This document shows positions 34,138 to 42,420 of a DNA stretch of 64,000 nt, piece by piece. Each line of letters starts with the position of its first letter. Position 1 is the stretch's first letter. The position numbers and the translations under genes were made by a program. Under the pieces are notes generated by a model. That model had not been told where the DNA came from, searched no databases, and saw only the letters and a program-made list of their open reading frames with translations. This stretch comes from Bin87 sp963668585 (GTDB taxonomy: Bacteria; Chloroflexota; Dehalococcoidia; Lucifugimonadales; UBA3495): positions 558,001 through 622,000 of the forward strand of contig OY764869.1 in NCBI GenBank assembly GCA_963668585.1, written 5' to 3'.

Positions 34138-34152
34138 GGTTCTGTTGCATTA
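34138..34152 (+). repeat. Third copy of the IS6-like end (15 nt)
   Basis: GGTTCTGTTGCATTA at 34138-34152 is identical to 32756-32770 in the same orientation and lies 8 nt after the stop of the anchored-protein gene. Together the copies bracket that gene. No matching inverted partner is seen further right. Confidence 0.65.
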
Positions 34153-34245
34153 AGTTAGCTACCCAGAATAATTCAAGAGAACCCTACCGCCACCCTGAAG
34201 GCGGCCTTGGCAGCACCTTGAATAGTGGTGTCGGATCGTAGATAA

Positions 34246-34266
34246 TAATAGTAAGACAAACTATTA
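34246..34266. promoter_or_regulatory. Probable operator of the ribbon-helix-helix gene
   Basis: TAATAGT (34246-34252) and ACTATTA (34260-34266) are perfect 7-bp inverted arms with a 7-nt spacer, 24 nt before the RHH start codon. Such sites are typical for autorepression by CopG-type dimers. Confidence 0.6.
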
Positions 34267-34289
34267 GTTTCGCAGGCAAGAAAGAGACC

Positions 34290-34508
34290 ATGCCGCCACG
34301 ACGCATTTCCAAGACCATCACTTTCTCCCTGCCCCCGGAGATGTACGAGCAGGTGCAGCGGATGAAGGACGAAGAGGGCCGCGACATGAGCGAACTGGTG
34401 CGCGAGGCACTTCGCCTGTACATGGAGGACCGGGACCTGCGCCGTGAGCAACGGTTGGAACGGCTGCGCTCTCGCCAGACCAATCAGTCAGAGCAAGATG
34501 GAGGATAG
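34290..34508 (+). CDS. CopG/RHH-family transcriptional regulator
   Basis: The 72-residue protein has the ribbon-helix-helix pattern: basic strand RRISKTITFSLPPEMYEQVQ, then DMSELVREALRLYME. The tail is charged and helical. It lies directly before the recombinase gene, overlapping it only in alternative starts; the recombinase Shine-Dalgarno lies inside its last codons. It probably acts as the excision regulator (recombination directionality factor or repressor) for the recombinase. Confidence 0.82.
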   Translation: MPPRRISKTITFSLPPEMYEQVQRMKDEEGRDMSELVREALRLYMEDRDLRREQRLERLRSRQTNQSEQDGG

Positions 34509-34512
34509 AGAG

Positions 34513-36207
34513 ATGAGTAACAAGCAGAAAGACCTGATGCCGGCGGCCCTATACGCCCGCGTTTCCAGCGACCGCCAGGATGTGGACCTCTCCGTGGCCG
34601 CCCAGCTTCGCGCCCTGCGGGACTACGCCGAGAAGAACGGTTACCTGGCCGTCCGAGAGTACGTGGACGAGGCCGAGAGCGGCAGGATCGCCGACCGGCC
34701 CCAGTTCCGAAAGATGCTGGACGAGGCATCCAAACCCGAGGCCCCTTTCCGCGAGATTTTGGTCTGGAAATTTAGTCGCTTCACCCGCAAGCGGGAGCAC
34801 GCCGTGGCATTCAAGTCCATGCTCCGCAGGAAGGGCGTCCGCGTCGTCTCCATCACCGAGCACGCCGATGACACCCCCACCGGCAAGCTCATGGAGGCCA
34901 TCATCGAGTCCGTGGACGAGTTTTATAGCGAGAATCTTGCGCAAGAAGTGACTCGGGGTATGCGGGAGGCCGCATCCCGGGGTTTCTGGATGACCGCCAG
35001 CGCTCCCTACGGCTACCAGCGGGTCTATGTCCAGGACGGGGCCAAGAAGCGACCCCGCCTGGAACTCAACCCGCCCCACGACGCCGTGGTCCGCCGGATC
35101 TTCGACCTCACCCTCCAGGGGCGGACCTCCCTGGACATCCTCAAGACCTTCAACGGAGAGGGCATCCCCTCCCCCAGCGGCAAGCAGTGGCGCAAGACCA
35201 CCGTCCACAAGCTCCTCACCAACGAAGCATACACCGGCACTTTGGTCTGGGGCCAGAAGGCCCGGGACGGACAGCAGCCGGTGCGGGTGGAAGACGCCTT
35301 CCCCGCCATCGTCTCCCAGCAGGAGTTCCAGCGGGTCAGGAAGCTGCTGGAGGCGCGGGCGCCGAAAGTAACCCACCCCCGCCGCGCCGCCAGCCCCTAC
35401 CTGCTCAGCGGCCTGGCCAGGTGCGAGACCTGCGGCAAGGCGCTCACCGCCGCCGAAGCCAAGAGCGGCAAGTACACCTACTACGTCTGCCAGTCCCTGC
35501 TCAAGCAGGGCAGCGGGACCTGCGACACCCCCCGGCTCAACGCCAAGTCCTTTGAGGGCATCATCATCTCCAACATTCGGGACAACATCCTCACCGAGTC
35601 CAACGTCCGCGACCTGGTGAAACTGGTGGACGAGGAGATGGACGGCGTGGCCCGGGAACAGCGGCAGAACCTGGAGACCATCGATGCCGAACTGGAAGAT
35701 GTCAAGCGGAAGCTGGACCGCATCTGGCACTTCGTGGAGAGTACTGACCTGGACATGGCCGACGCCTCGGAGCGCATCCTGGCACACCGCCACCGGAGGG
35801 AGCAACTGGAAGCCGCCGCCGAGGAAGCCCGGACCGTCCTGTCCCAGAGGCGGGAGTTGCTGGACAGCGCCGACGTCATCGCCGCCTTTGCCCAGGACAT
35901 GAGTGAGTTCCTGAAGACCAGCGAACTTACCGAGACCAAAGCCTTCGTGCGGTCATTCGTCAAGGAGGTGCTGGTGCGGCCCGGCGGGGCGACGATTGTC
36001 TATACGATACCCACGCCGGAGGACAGTCCCATAGGGGGAGCGGACGCCGCCGAAATCGCCTTGAATGGCGGAGTTCGCAGTATTGGATACGGTGGTGGAG
36101 GTGAGGGGATTCGAACCCCTGACCCCCTGCTTGCAAAGCAGGTGCTCTCCCGACTGAGCTACACCCCCACTGAAACCGGCAATTGCCGCAGTCTGATTGT
36201 AGCATAG
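34513..36207 (+). CDS. Large serine recombinase (integrase of the element)
   Basis: About 564 residues from ATG 34513, with GGAGG 8 nt upstream. The resolvase domain starts AALYARVSSDRQDVD with the catalytic Ser near residue 18, followed by the WKFSRFTRKR segment and AEVTRG-like NLAQEVTRGMREAA. A recombinase domain (PYGYQRVY, then RRIFDLTLQGRTSLDI) and a zinc ribbon (CETCGKALTA ... YYVCQSLLKQGSGTC) follow, then a long coiled coil (about 375-455). The last 40 residues (from about GGGGEGIRTPDPLL) are antisense to the tRNA-Ala gene; such tails are a known artefact of frames that read through tRNA genes, so the protein end was shaped by integration. Confidence 0.9.
   Translation: MSNKQKDLMPAALYARVSSDRQDVDLSVAAQLRALRDYAEKNGYLAVREYVDEAESGRIADRPQFRKMLDEASKPEAPFREILVWKFSRFTRKREHAVAFKSMLRRKGVRVVSITEHADDTPTGKLMEAIIESVDEFYSENLAQEVTRGMREAASRGFWMTASAPYGYQRVYVQDGAKKRPRLELNPPHDAVVRRIFDLTLQGRTSLDILKTFNGEGIPSPSGKQWRKTTVHKLLTNEAYTGTLVWGQKARDGQQPVRVEDAFPAIVSQQEFQRVRKLLEARAPKVTHPRRAASPYLLSGLARCETCGKALTAAEAKSGKYTYYVCQSLLKQGSGTCDTPRLNAKSFEGIIISNIRDNILTESNVRDLVKLVDEEMDGVAREQRQNLETIDAELEDVKRKLDRIWHFVESTDLDMADASERILAHRHRREQLEAAAEEARTVLSQRRELLDSADVIAAFAQDMSEFLKTSELTETKAFVRSFVKEVLVRPGGATIVYTIPTPEDSPIGGADAAEIALNGGVRSIGYGGGGEGIRTPDPLLAKQVLSRLSYTPTETGNCRSLIVA
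36093..36168 (-). tRNA. tRNA-Ala (anticodon TGC)
   Basis: The minus strand folds as a full cloverleaf. The acceptor stem is GGGGGTG with CACCTCC, followed by A and an encoded CCA (36093-36095). The D arm contains TAGCTCAGTCGGGAGAGC. The anticodon arm is CCTGC-TTTGCAA-GCAGG with anticodon TGC at 36133-36135. The T arm contains GGTTCGAATCC. The recombinase frame crosses it antisense, so it is the probable attachment site. Confidence 0.95.
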
Positions 36208-36359
36208 GGACGGAAAATCCCGGCCTCATTGCGACCGCCAGCGCGGTTTTACACCGGGGCTGGCGTCGGGGTATGATACGCGGACTGTTTTCCCATTGAA
36301 TTGGTCGTCCGTCGCTGGCGGACAAATGCCAGAAGCGTCGTCATCAAAGGAGCGTCGTC

Positions 36360-37559
36360 ATGAGAGGAGTAGCCATCGTTTCCCCCGTTCGCACCGCCGT
36401 CGGCAATTTCGGCGGGACGCTGCGGGACGTGCCAGCCGCCGAGTTGGCGTCCACCGTCATCCAGGCTGCTCTGGAACGCAGCGGCGTTGACCCCACCAAA
36501 ATCGACGACGTTATCCTGGGCCACGGCTACCCGTCCGGCGAGAACCCGGCCATTGGCCGGCTGGCCAGCCTCAAGGCTGGGCTGCCCATCGAAGTGCCCG
36601 GCTACCAACTGGACCGCCGATGCTCCTCCGGCTTGCAGGCCATCCTGAACGCCTGCATGCTGGTGCAGACCGACAACGCCGACGTGGTTATCGCCGGCGG
36701 CGCGGAGAGCATGAGCAGCGCCGAGTTCTACAGCAACGAGTCCCGCTGGGGCGCGCGGTTCGGCTCCGTCACCTTCCACGACCGCCTGGCCCGGGCGCGG
36801 GTGACAATTGCGCCCGACGAACGCTTCGGCCCAATTCCCGGCGGCATGGTTGAAACCGCCGAAAACCTGGCCCGCGAGTACGAAATCGCCCGCGAAGAGC
36901 AGGACGAATACGCCCTGCGCAGCCATCAGCGCGCCGTGGCCGCCCGCGACTCCGGCAAGTTCAGCGACGAAATCGTCCCCGTCAGCATCCCCCAGCGTCG
37001 CGGCGACCCCAAGATATTCGACGCCGACGAAGGGCCGCGCGGCGACACTACCATGGAAGTTCTGGGCCGCCTGCGTCCGGTGATGCGCGACGGAGTCGTC
37101 ACCGCCGGCAACGCCAGCAGCCAGAACGACGCCGCCTCGGTGTGCCTGGTGGTGGCCGAGGACAAACTCGAAGAACTGGGCCTGACCCCCATGGCCTACC
37201 TGCGCGGCTGGGCCGTCACCGGCTGCCATCCCGCCACCATGGGCATCGGCCCGGTGCCGGCGGTCAACAAGGTGATGGACAAGATCGGCATGACCCTGGG
37301 CGACATGGACATCATCGAACTCAACGAGGCCTTCGCCGCCCAGGTGCTGGCGGTGCTGCGCGAGTGGCAGTTGCCCAACGAGGACCACCTGAACGTCAAC
37401 GGCTCCGGCATCTCCCTGGGCCATCCCATCGCGGCCACCGGCGCGCGCATCCTCACCACCATGCTCCACGAGATGGAACGCCAGGACCTGCAATGGGGCC
37501 TGGAGACCATGTGCGTCGGCGGCGGCCAGGGCGTGGCGGCCGTGTTCGAGCGGAAGTAG
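36360..37559 (+). CDS. Acetyl-CoA acyltransferase (thiolase)
   Basis: This 399-residue thiolase II-type enzyme would condense or cleave acyl-CoAs. It shows the acyl-accepting cysteine in YQLDRRCSSGLQA (about residue 88), the NEAFA segment, the GHPIAATGAR histidine at about 355 and the C-terminal CVGGGQG cysteine near 384. AAAGGAG lies 7 nt before the ATG. It is the first gene right of the tRNA. Whether it serves beta-oxidation or biosynthesis cannot be told, as no partner beta-oxidation genes are adjacent. Confidence 0.93.
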   Translation: MRGVAIVSPVRTAVGNFGGTLRDVPAAELASTVIQAALERSGVDPTKIDDVILGHGYPSGENPAIGRLASLKAGLPIEVPGYQLDRRCSSGLQAILNACMLVQTDNADVVIAGGAESMSSAEFYSNESRWGARFGSVTFHDRLARARVTIAPDERFGPIPGGMVETAENLAREYEIAREEQDEYALRSHQRAVAARDSGKFSDEIVPVSIPQRRGDPKIFDADEGPRGDTTMEVLGRLRPVMRDGVVTAGNASSQNDAASVCLVVAEDKLEELGLTPMAYLRGWAVTGCHPATMGIGPVPAVNKVMDKIGMTLGDMDIIELNEAFAAQVLAVLREWQLPNEDHLNVNGSGISLGHPIAATGARILTTMLHEMERQDLQWGLETMCVGGGQGVAAVFERK

Positions 37560-37598
37560 GCGCCGTTCCGGTGCGCTGCATTCCGTCGTGATTTCCCG

Positions 37599-38294
37599 AT
37601 GACTACTGCCAGACCCGCCGTCAAACCCCGGTTGACCGGCAAGATGGACCCTCCGGTGGAGTTGCCTGACCCGCCGAGAGCGCCCAATATGCAGCAGTAT
37701 GCCCACATTGCCAATGCAGGAATGACTCTGGCGGCGCATTTCGCGTCGCGACCCGGGACTCTGGTGAGCGGCGAGGGCTTTCTGTGCTACGACACGCGCA
37801 GCCACGACGGTTGGCTGGTACCCGATTGTGTGGTGGCGTTCGACGTGGACCCCCACGCCATAACCCAGCGCAACGGATACGTGATCGGCGAAGTCGGAAA
37901 ACCTCCCGATTTCGTACTTGAGGTGGCCTCTCGGAGGACGGGACAGGCTGACTACACTCGCAAGCGGTTCGGGTATGCACATTACGGCGTCACAGAATAC
38001 TGGCGGTTCGACTACACCGGCGGCCAGTATCACGATGTGCCGCTGGCCGGGGATAGGCTGGTGGATGATGGTTACGAACCCATACCGCTTGCCGAAGACC
38101 GTCCCGGACCGATGAGCGGCATGGTATCGGGTTACAGTGACGCGCTTGGCCTGTACCTGTGTTGGGACGCCGGCAACCTGCGGTTTTACAACCCTGACAC
38201 CGACGCATTCTTGATGACCCACGAGGAAATGGACGCAGCGTTGGCCGAGGCGCAGGAACGAATCCGTGAACTCCAGGCTGAGCTGGGCCGGTAG
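37599..38294 (+). CDS. Uma2-family endonuclease-like protein
   Basis: This 231-residue protein belongs to the PD-(D/E)XK Uma2 family. DGWLVPDCVVAFD gives the catalytic Asp, KPPDFVLEVASRRT the ExK-like part, and YGVTEYWRFDYTGGQY the conserved tail of the core. A coiled C terminus (EEMDAALAEAQERIRELQAE) follows. Uma2 genes are expanded in Cyanobacteria and Chloroflexota; their function is unproven, with mobility or repair suggested. It is a paralogue of the copy at 59790-60518. Confidence 0.85.
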   Translation: MTTARPAVKPRLTGKMDPPVELPDPPRAPNMQQYAHIANAGMTLAAHFASRPGTLVSGEGFLCYDTRSHDGWLVPDCVVAFDVDPHAITQRNGYVIGEVGKPPDFVLEVASRRTGQADYTRKRFGYAHYGVTEYWRFDYTGGQYHDVPLAGDRLVDDGYEPIPLAEDRPGPMSGMVSGYSDALGLYLCWDAGNLRFYNPDTDAFLMTHEEMDAALAEAQERIRELQAELGR

Positions 38295-38320
38295 CAAACT
38301 ATCTACAGGAGCAAACACCC

Positions 38321-39916
38321 ATGGGCAGCAAACACGACATCGCCGACGTCCTGGTCATCGGGGCCGGCGCTTCCGGCGGAGCCTTCACCTGGAGCCTGAC
38401 GCAGGCCGGCGTCAAGGTGGTGTGCCTCGAGCAGGGCGGCTGGGTGCCGCTCAACGCCTTCCCGGTCAGCGAACCGCAGGCGCAACTGCACTGGCAGACC
38501 GATTTCCATCCCAACCCGAACTTCCGCGGGTTGCCGGAGGATTATCCGGTCAACGAGGATGACACCCCCATCGCGCCCTACATGTACAACGCCGTGGGCG
38601 GCAGCACCATCCACTGGGGCTCCCACTTCCCCAGGTTCCACCCGTCGGATTTCCGCCTCAAGTCCCTGGACGGCGTCGCCGACGACTGGCCCATGGACTA
38701 CTTCGAGCTGGAACCCTACTACGACCAGAACGACCGCGCCCACGGCACCAGCGGCTTGCAGGGCGACACCGCGTACCCTCCCAAGCCGTCCCGCCCGACC
38801 CCTCCGCTGCCCATCGGACCGAGCGGCGAGATGCTGGCCCGCGCCTTCAACAATCTGGGCTGGCACTGGTGGTCATCGGACAACGCCGTGGCATCCGCCG
38901 CCCACGACGGACGCCAACCGGACATGGGCGAGCACCTGCGTTCGAAGTCCAGCAGCGACATCGTCTTCTGGCCCGGCGCGTTGAAGCAGGGCGCGCGGCT
39001 CATCACCCACGCCCGCGTCCGCGAAATCCTGGTGGACGAAACGGGCAGGGCCACCGGCGCCGCCTACTACGACCGCAATGGCAACCTGCAGGTCCAATAC
39101 GCCAGGGTCGTCGTGCTGGCGTGCAATGGTGTCGGCACCTCGCGCCTCCTCCTGAACTCCAACAGCGCGTTGTTCCCGCAAGGCCTCGCCAACAGCAGCG
39201 GGCAGGTGGGCAGGAACCTGATGCACCACCCCTGCGGCTATGTGCTCGGCCTGTTCGACGAAGACTTGGGACCCGACAACGGCCCTCGCGGTTCGTCCAT
39301 GCTGAGCCAGGAATTCTACGAGACGGACGTGCGCCGGGGCTTCGTGCGCGGCTACGACATGCAGGTTTCCAACGTGGGTGGCGCGCCGCTGCAAATCGCG
39401 TTGGGCGGCCTCGTCGGCGAGCAGGTACAGTGGGGCGAGGGACACCACCGCGACTTCGCCGAACGGTTCCGCCACCAGATGGGCATCGTCATCATGACTG
39501 AGGACCTGCCGGAAGAGCACAACCGCGTCACCCTGGACCCGACGCTCACCGACAGCGACGGCATCCCCGCGCCCAAGATCGATTACACCGTCAGCGACAA
39601 CACCTGGGCCATCCTCGACCACGGCATCGCCCGCGCCAGCGAGGCGCTCGAAGCCGCCGGCGCAAAGCGCGTGATCGGCTCACGGTTGCGGCGCAACGCC
39701 GGCTGGCACCTGCTGGGCACCGCCCGCATGGGAACCGACCCCGACCGCTCCGTGGTGGACCGCTGGGGCCGCGCCCACGACGTGCCCAACCTGTTCATCA
39801 TCGACGGCAGCATCTTCACCACCGGCGCGTGCATCAATCCCACCACCACCATACAGGCGCTGGCGCTGCGCACCGCCGACTATCTCAAGGGAGAGGGTTC
39901 GTCGGCCATCTCCTGA
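38321..39916 (+). CDS. GMC-family FAD-dependent oxidoreductase
   Basis: The 531-residue flavoprotein begins with the FAD-binding VLVIGAGASGGAF (about residues 10-22) and has the GMC C-terminal signature GWHLLGTARMGTDP, then VPNLFIIDGSIFTTG and NPTTTIQALALR. The central HWGSHFPRF segment also fits. GMC enzymes oxidise alcohols, sugars or related groups; the active-site His lies in the C-terminal part. AGGAG precedes the ATG. No signal peptide is seen, so it is probably cytoplasmic. It resembles gluconate/choline dehydrogenase-type members, substrate unknown. Confidence 0.9.
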   Translation: MGSKHDIADVLVIGAGASGGAFTWSLTQAGVKVVCLEQGGWVPLNAFPVSEPQAQLHWQTDFHPNPNFRGLPEDYPVNEDDTPIAPYMYNAVGGSTIHWGSHFPRFHPSDFRLKSLDGVADDWPMDYFELEPYYDQNDRAHGTSGLQGDTAYPPKPSRPTPPLPIGPSGEMLARAFNNLGWHWWSSDNAVASAAHDGRQPDMGEHLRSKSSSDIVFWPGALKQGARLITHARVREILVDETGRATGAAYYDRNGNLQVQYARVVVLACNGVGTSRLLLNSNSALFPQGLANSSGQVGRNLMHHPCGYVLGLFDEDLGPDNGPRGSSMLSQEFYETDVRRGFVRGYDMQVSNVGGAPLQIALGGLVGEQVQWGEGHHRDFAERFRHQMGIVIMTEDLPEEHNRVTLDPTLTDSDGIPAPKIDYTVSDNTWAILDHGIARASEALEAAGAKRVIGSRLRRNAGWHLLGTARMGTDPDRSVVDRWGRAHDVPNLFIIDGSIFTTGACINPTTTIQALALRTADYLKGEGSSAIS

Positions 39917-39927
39917 CCGATCCGCGT

Positions 39928-40506
39928 ATGCAGGTCACCACCGCGCGGTTGCGGCTGCGCGAGTTCATCGACGACGACTGGAGGGCCGTGCTGGATTACC
40001 AGCGCGACCCTCGTTACCTCCGTTACTATCCCTGGGATGAACGCACCGAGGACGATGCCCGCGCCTTCGTGGGGATGTTCCTGAACTGGCAGCAAGAACA
40101 ACCGCGCCGCCGGTTCCAACTGGCGATTATCCGCCGCGACGACGAACGGCTCATCGGAAACTGCGGCATCCGTCGCCCACTCGACAATGAACACGATGCC
40201 GAGATCGGCTACGAACTGAACCCCGATTGCTGGGGGCAGGGCTACGCCACCGAGGCCGCCGCCGCGATGGTCCAGTTCGGGTTCCACGAACTCGGCCTGC
40301 AGCGCATCACATCCTGGTGCATCGCCGACAACACCGCGTCGGTCCGGGCGCTGGAACGGCTCGGCTTTCGTCAGCGGCAACGGCTCAGCAAGCAGGAATA
40401 CTTCAAAGGCCGCTGGTGGGATGCCCTGACCTACGAATTGTCGGCAGGCGAGTGGCGGCATCGCCCCGGCATCGTCTATATTGAATCCAATCCATCAGAT
40501 TATTGA
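39928..40506 (+). CDS. GNAT-family N-acetyltransferase
   Basis: About 192 residues from ATG 39928. The RimJ/RimL-type pattern is clear: TTARLRLREFIDDDW at the N terminus, IGNCGIRRP, EIGYELNPDCWGQGYATEAA as the acetyl-CoA motif A (Q/R-x-x-G-x-A), and ITSWCIADNTASVRALERLG as motif B. It follows the GMC stop by only 11 nt, so it is probably co-transcribed. Substrate unknown. No clear ribosome site is visible before this ATG. Confidence 0.88.
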   Translation: MQVTTARLRLREFIDDDWRAVLDYQRDPRYLRYYPWDERTEDDARAFVGMFLNWQQEQPRRRFQLAIIRRDDERLIGNCGIRRPLDNEHDAEIGYELNPDCWGQGYATEAAAAMVQFGFHELGLQRITSWCIADNTASVRALERLGFRQRQRLSKQEYFKGRWWDALTYELSAGEWRHRPGIVYIESNPSDY

Positions 40507-40524
40507 ACAGTTTCCGGAGGAACA

Positions 40525-40902
40525 ATGCCCAAGGTTGTACATTTCGAACTGCCCTTCGACGACGCCGAGCGCGCCAACAGGTTCTACGCCGATGTTTTCG
40601 GCTGGCAATCCAGCAAATGGGACGGCCCAGAAGAATATTACCTGCAGCAGACCGGCAGCGACGAGGAGCCCTATGGCATCGGCGGCGCGCTGATCGGCCG
40701 CGCATCGGCCCTGAACGACGGCGGCACTCTCATCGTCATCGGCGTCGATGACCTCGATGCCTATGCCGCCAGGGTTTCCGCCGCCGGCTGCGAAATCGTG
40801 ACCCCGCGAACGGCGGTGCCCGGCGTGGGCTGGTTCGTCAACTTCCGCGATACGGAGGGCAACATGGTGGGAATGTTCATGGACGACGAAAGCGCCGCGT
40901 GA
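40525..40902 (+). CDS. VOC-family (glyoxalase-like) protein
   Basis: The 125-residue protein has the vicinal-oxygen-chelate pattern: VVHFELPFDDAERANRFYAD with a metal His/Glu, FGWQSSKW, then ARVSAAGCEIVTPRTAVPG and FRDTEGNMVGMF at the end. Single-domain proteins of this kind are of mixed function (lyases, dioxygenases, resistance). GGAGG lies before the ATG. Confidence 0.87.
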   Translation: MPKVVHFELPFDDAERANRFYADVFGWQSSKWDGPEEYYLQQTGSDEEPYGIGGALIGRASALNDGGTLIVIGVDDLDAYAARVSAAGCEIVTPRTAVPGVGWFVNFRDTEGNMVGMFMDDESAA

Positions 40903-41207
40903 CCCGAATGGCCGCCCGCATCGACATACCCCGCGAGGAGATCGCAGAGATCTGCCGCCGTCATCGGGTTCGCCGCATGGCGTTGTTCGGTTCCGTGATA
41001 CGCGACGACTTCACGCCTCAGAGCGACGTGGACGTGTTGGTGGAATACGAGCCGGGCCACGCCGGAGGTTTCGAATTCTTCGATATGCGCTACGAGCTCA
41101 TCGACCTGTTGCATCGGGAAGTGGACCTGCATACGCCGGCGTCCCTCAGCCCCTACTTCCGACAGGAAGTGCTGGACGAGGCGGAGGACATCTATGTCGC
41201 GTCGTGA
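40899..41207 (+). CDS. MntA-like nucleotidyltransferase antitoxin
   Basis: The 102-residue protein has the minimal nucleotidyltransferase motif MALFGSVIRDDFTPQSDVDV followed by LVEYEP, with GS and DVD catalytic parts. The start is GTG 40899, overlapping the VOC stop; ATG 40908 is an alternative. It overlaps the HepT-like gene by 14 nt. In characterised pairs MntA AMPylates and so silences the HepT RNase. Confidence 0.85.
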   Translation: MTRMAARIDIPREEIAEICRRHRVRRMALFGSVIRDDFTPQSDVDVLVEYEPGHAGGFEFFDMRYELIDLLHREVDLHTPASLSPYFRQEVLDEAEDIYVAS

Positions 41208-41547
41208 CCCCATGGTCGCCGTCCAGCAAATGCGTGACCACGGCAAAGAAGCCATGGAACTGGCGGAGGGCCGTAGCCGGACAGATTTGGACGTGGACCG
41301 ACTGTTTGAGCTGGCCATGGTGCGACTCCTGGAGGTTTTGGGAGAGGCTTCCCGCCGCGTGCCCGACGAGGTTCGCGCGCGCTACCCCCAAGTCCCCTGG
41401 CGTCAAACCACCGACTTGCGCAACGTACTGATCCACGACTATGACACGGTTGATTTTGACGCGCTGTGGCGCATCATCCAAGAGCATCTCCCGCCATTGG
41501 TTCCACAATTGCAGGCCATCATCGACGAAAACCTGCCAGCGAACTGA
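41194..41547 (+). CDS. HepT-like RNase toxin (DUF86/HEPN)
   Basis: The 117-residue helical protein has the HEPN catalytic signature Rx4-6H-x-Y as LRNVLIHDYDTVD near residue 77-89, preceded by LFELAMVRLLEVLGEASRR. It is the usual toxin partner of the preceding nucleotidyltransferase and is translated from an overlapping start. Confidence 0.87.
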   Translation: MSRRDPMVAVQQMRDHGKEAMELAEGRSRTDLDVDRLFELAMVRLLEVLGEASRRVPDEVRARYPQVPWRQTTDLRNVLIHDYDTVDFDALWRIIQEHLPPLVPQLQAIIDENLPAN

Positions 41548-41578
41548 TCCGCCGGCATACTACACAGGAGAGAACATC

Positions 41579-42355
41579 ATGGGCCGAATGGACGGCAAGG
41601 TAGCCATCATCAGCGGCGGCGCCCGAGGCATGGGCGCCGAGGAAGTCAGCCTTTTCGCCAAAGAGGGCGCTAAGGTCGTCTTCGGCGACATATTGGACGA
41701 ACTGGGCCAGCAGGTGGAGGCCGACTGTCGAGAAGCAGGCCTGGACGTTGCCTACGCCCATCTGGACGTCACCAGCGAATCCGACTGGGAGGCCATCGTC
41801 GCCCTGGCCGAGGAGCGCTACGGCCGGCTGGACGCGCTGGTCAACAACGCCGGCATCAGCATTTCCGTCGAGGGCGGCGCCCGCAATATCTCGCTGGAGG
41901 ACACCACCGAAGAGCAATGGGACCGCGTCATGGACATCAACTCCAAGGGCGTGTTCCTGGGCACGAAGGCGGCGATACCGGCCATGCGCCGGGCCGGCGC
42001 CGGTTCCATCGTCAACATCTCGTCCATCGCCGGCTTATCCGGAGCCTGGTCGCGTTCGCATCCCTACAACGCCTCCAAGGGGGCCGTGCGCCTGTTCACC
42101 AAGGCCACGGCCATCCAGTACGCCCGCGAGGGCATCCGCTGCAATTCGGTGCATCCCGGCCCCATCATGACGCCCATGAGCGCGTCCACCTACGACGACC
42201 CCGAGGTGGCGGCGCAGCGCCTGGCATTGGTGCCGTTGGGCCGGCGGGCGCATCCCATCGAGGTGGCCTACGGCGTACTGTACCTGGCATCCGACGAGGC
42301 ATCCTTCGCGACCGGCGCCGAACTGGTCATCGACGGAGGGTGTATTGCCCAGTAG
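41579..42355 (+). CDS. SDR-family oxidoreductase
   Basis: About 258 residues from ATG 41579 (AGGAG 9 nt upstream). Cofactor motif ISGGARGMG (Ser replaces the usual Thr), NNAG, the catalytic Ser in NISSIAGLSG, and YNASKGAVR as the active site. The C terminus carries the usual ASFATGAELVIDGG. It is closely similar to the SDRs at 49896 and 51470, so these are recent paralogues; all resemble 3-alpha/20-beta-hydroxysteroid-type dehydrogenases by wording. Substrate unknown. Confidence 0.9.
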   Translation: MGRMDGKVAIISGGARGMGAEEVSLFAKEGAKVVFGDILDELGQQVEADCREAGLDVAYAHLDVTSESDWEAIVALAEERYGRLDALVNNAGISISVEGGARNISLEDTTEEQWDRVMDINSKGVFLGTKAAIPAMRRAGAGSIVNISSIAGLSGAWSRSHPYNASKGAVRLFTKATAIQYAREGIRCNSVHPGPIMTPMSASTYDDPEVAAQRLALVPLGRRAHPIEVAYGVLYLASDEASFATGAELVIDGGCIAQ

Positions 42356-42420
42356 TGCGGCGACAAGTAAGATAGGCCACGCACATCAAACCAACCACAC
42401 ATTGCAAAGGGAGAGTAATC

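Larger units (their letters stand above)
19474..36168. mobile_element. Integrative, probably conjugative element next to tRNA-Ala
   Basis: The segment combines a serine recombinase abutting a tRNA gene, an RHH regulator, an ImmR/ImmA-like switch, a coupling ATPase, a replication-relaxation protein and several small HTH regulators. This is the content of an ICE or integrated plasmid. A relaxase, VirB4 and other channel proteins are not seen, so it may be mobilisable, decayed or incompletely recognised. The right end is the tRNA-Ala; the left end is uncertain because no repeat of the tRNA end is visible, and it could include the defence genes down to about 8.6 kb. Confidence 0.6.

Noticed and set aside
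36093..36207. Recombinase C-terminal tail as a functional domain
   Set aside because: The residues from about GGGGEGIRTPDP onward are the antisense translation of tRNA-Ala, a known artefact pattern, not a domain.
36249..38318. Minus-strand frame of 689 codons opposite thiolase and Uma2
   Set aside because: It crosses two clear plus-strand genes and their gap and lacks any protein signature.
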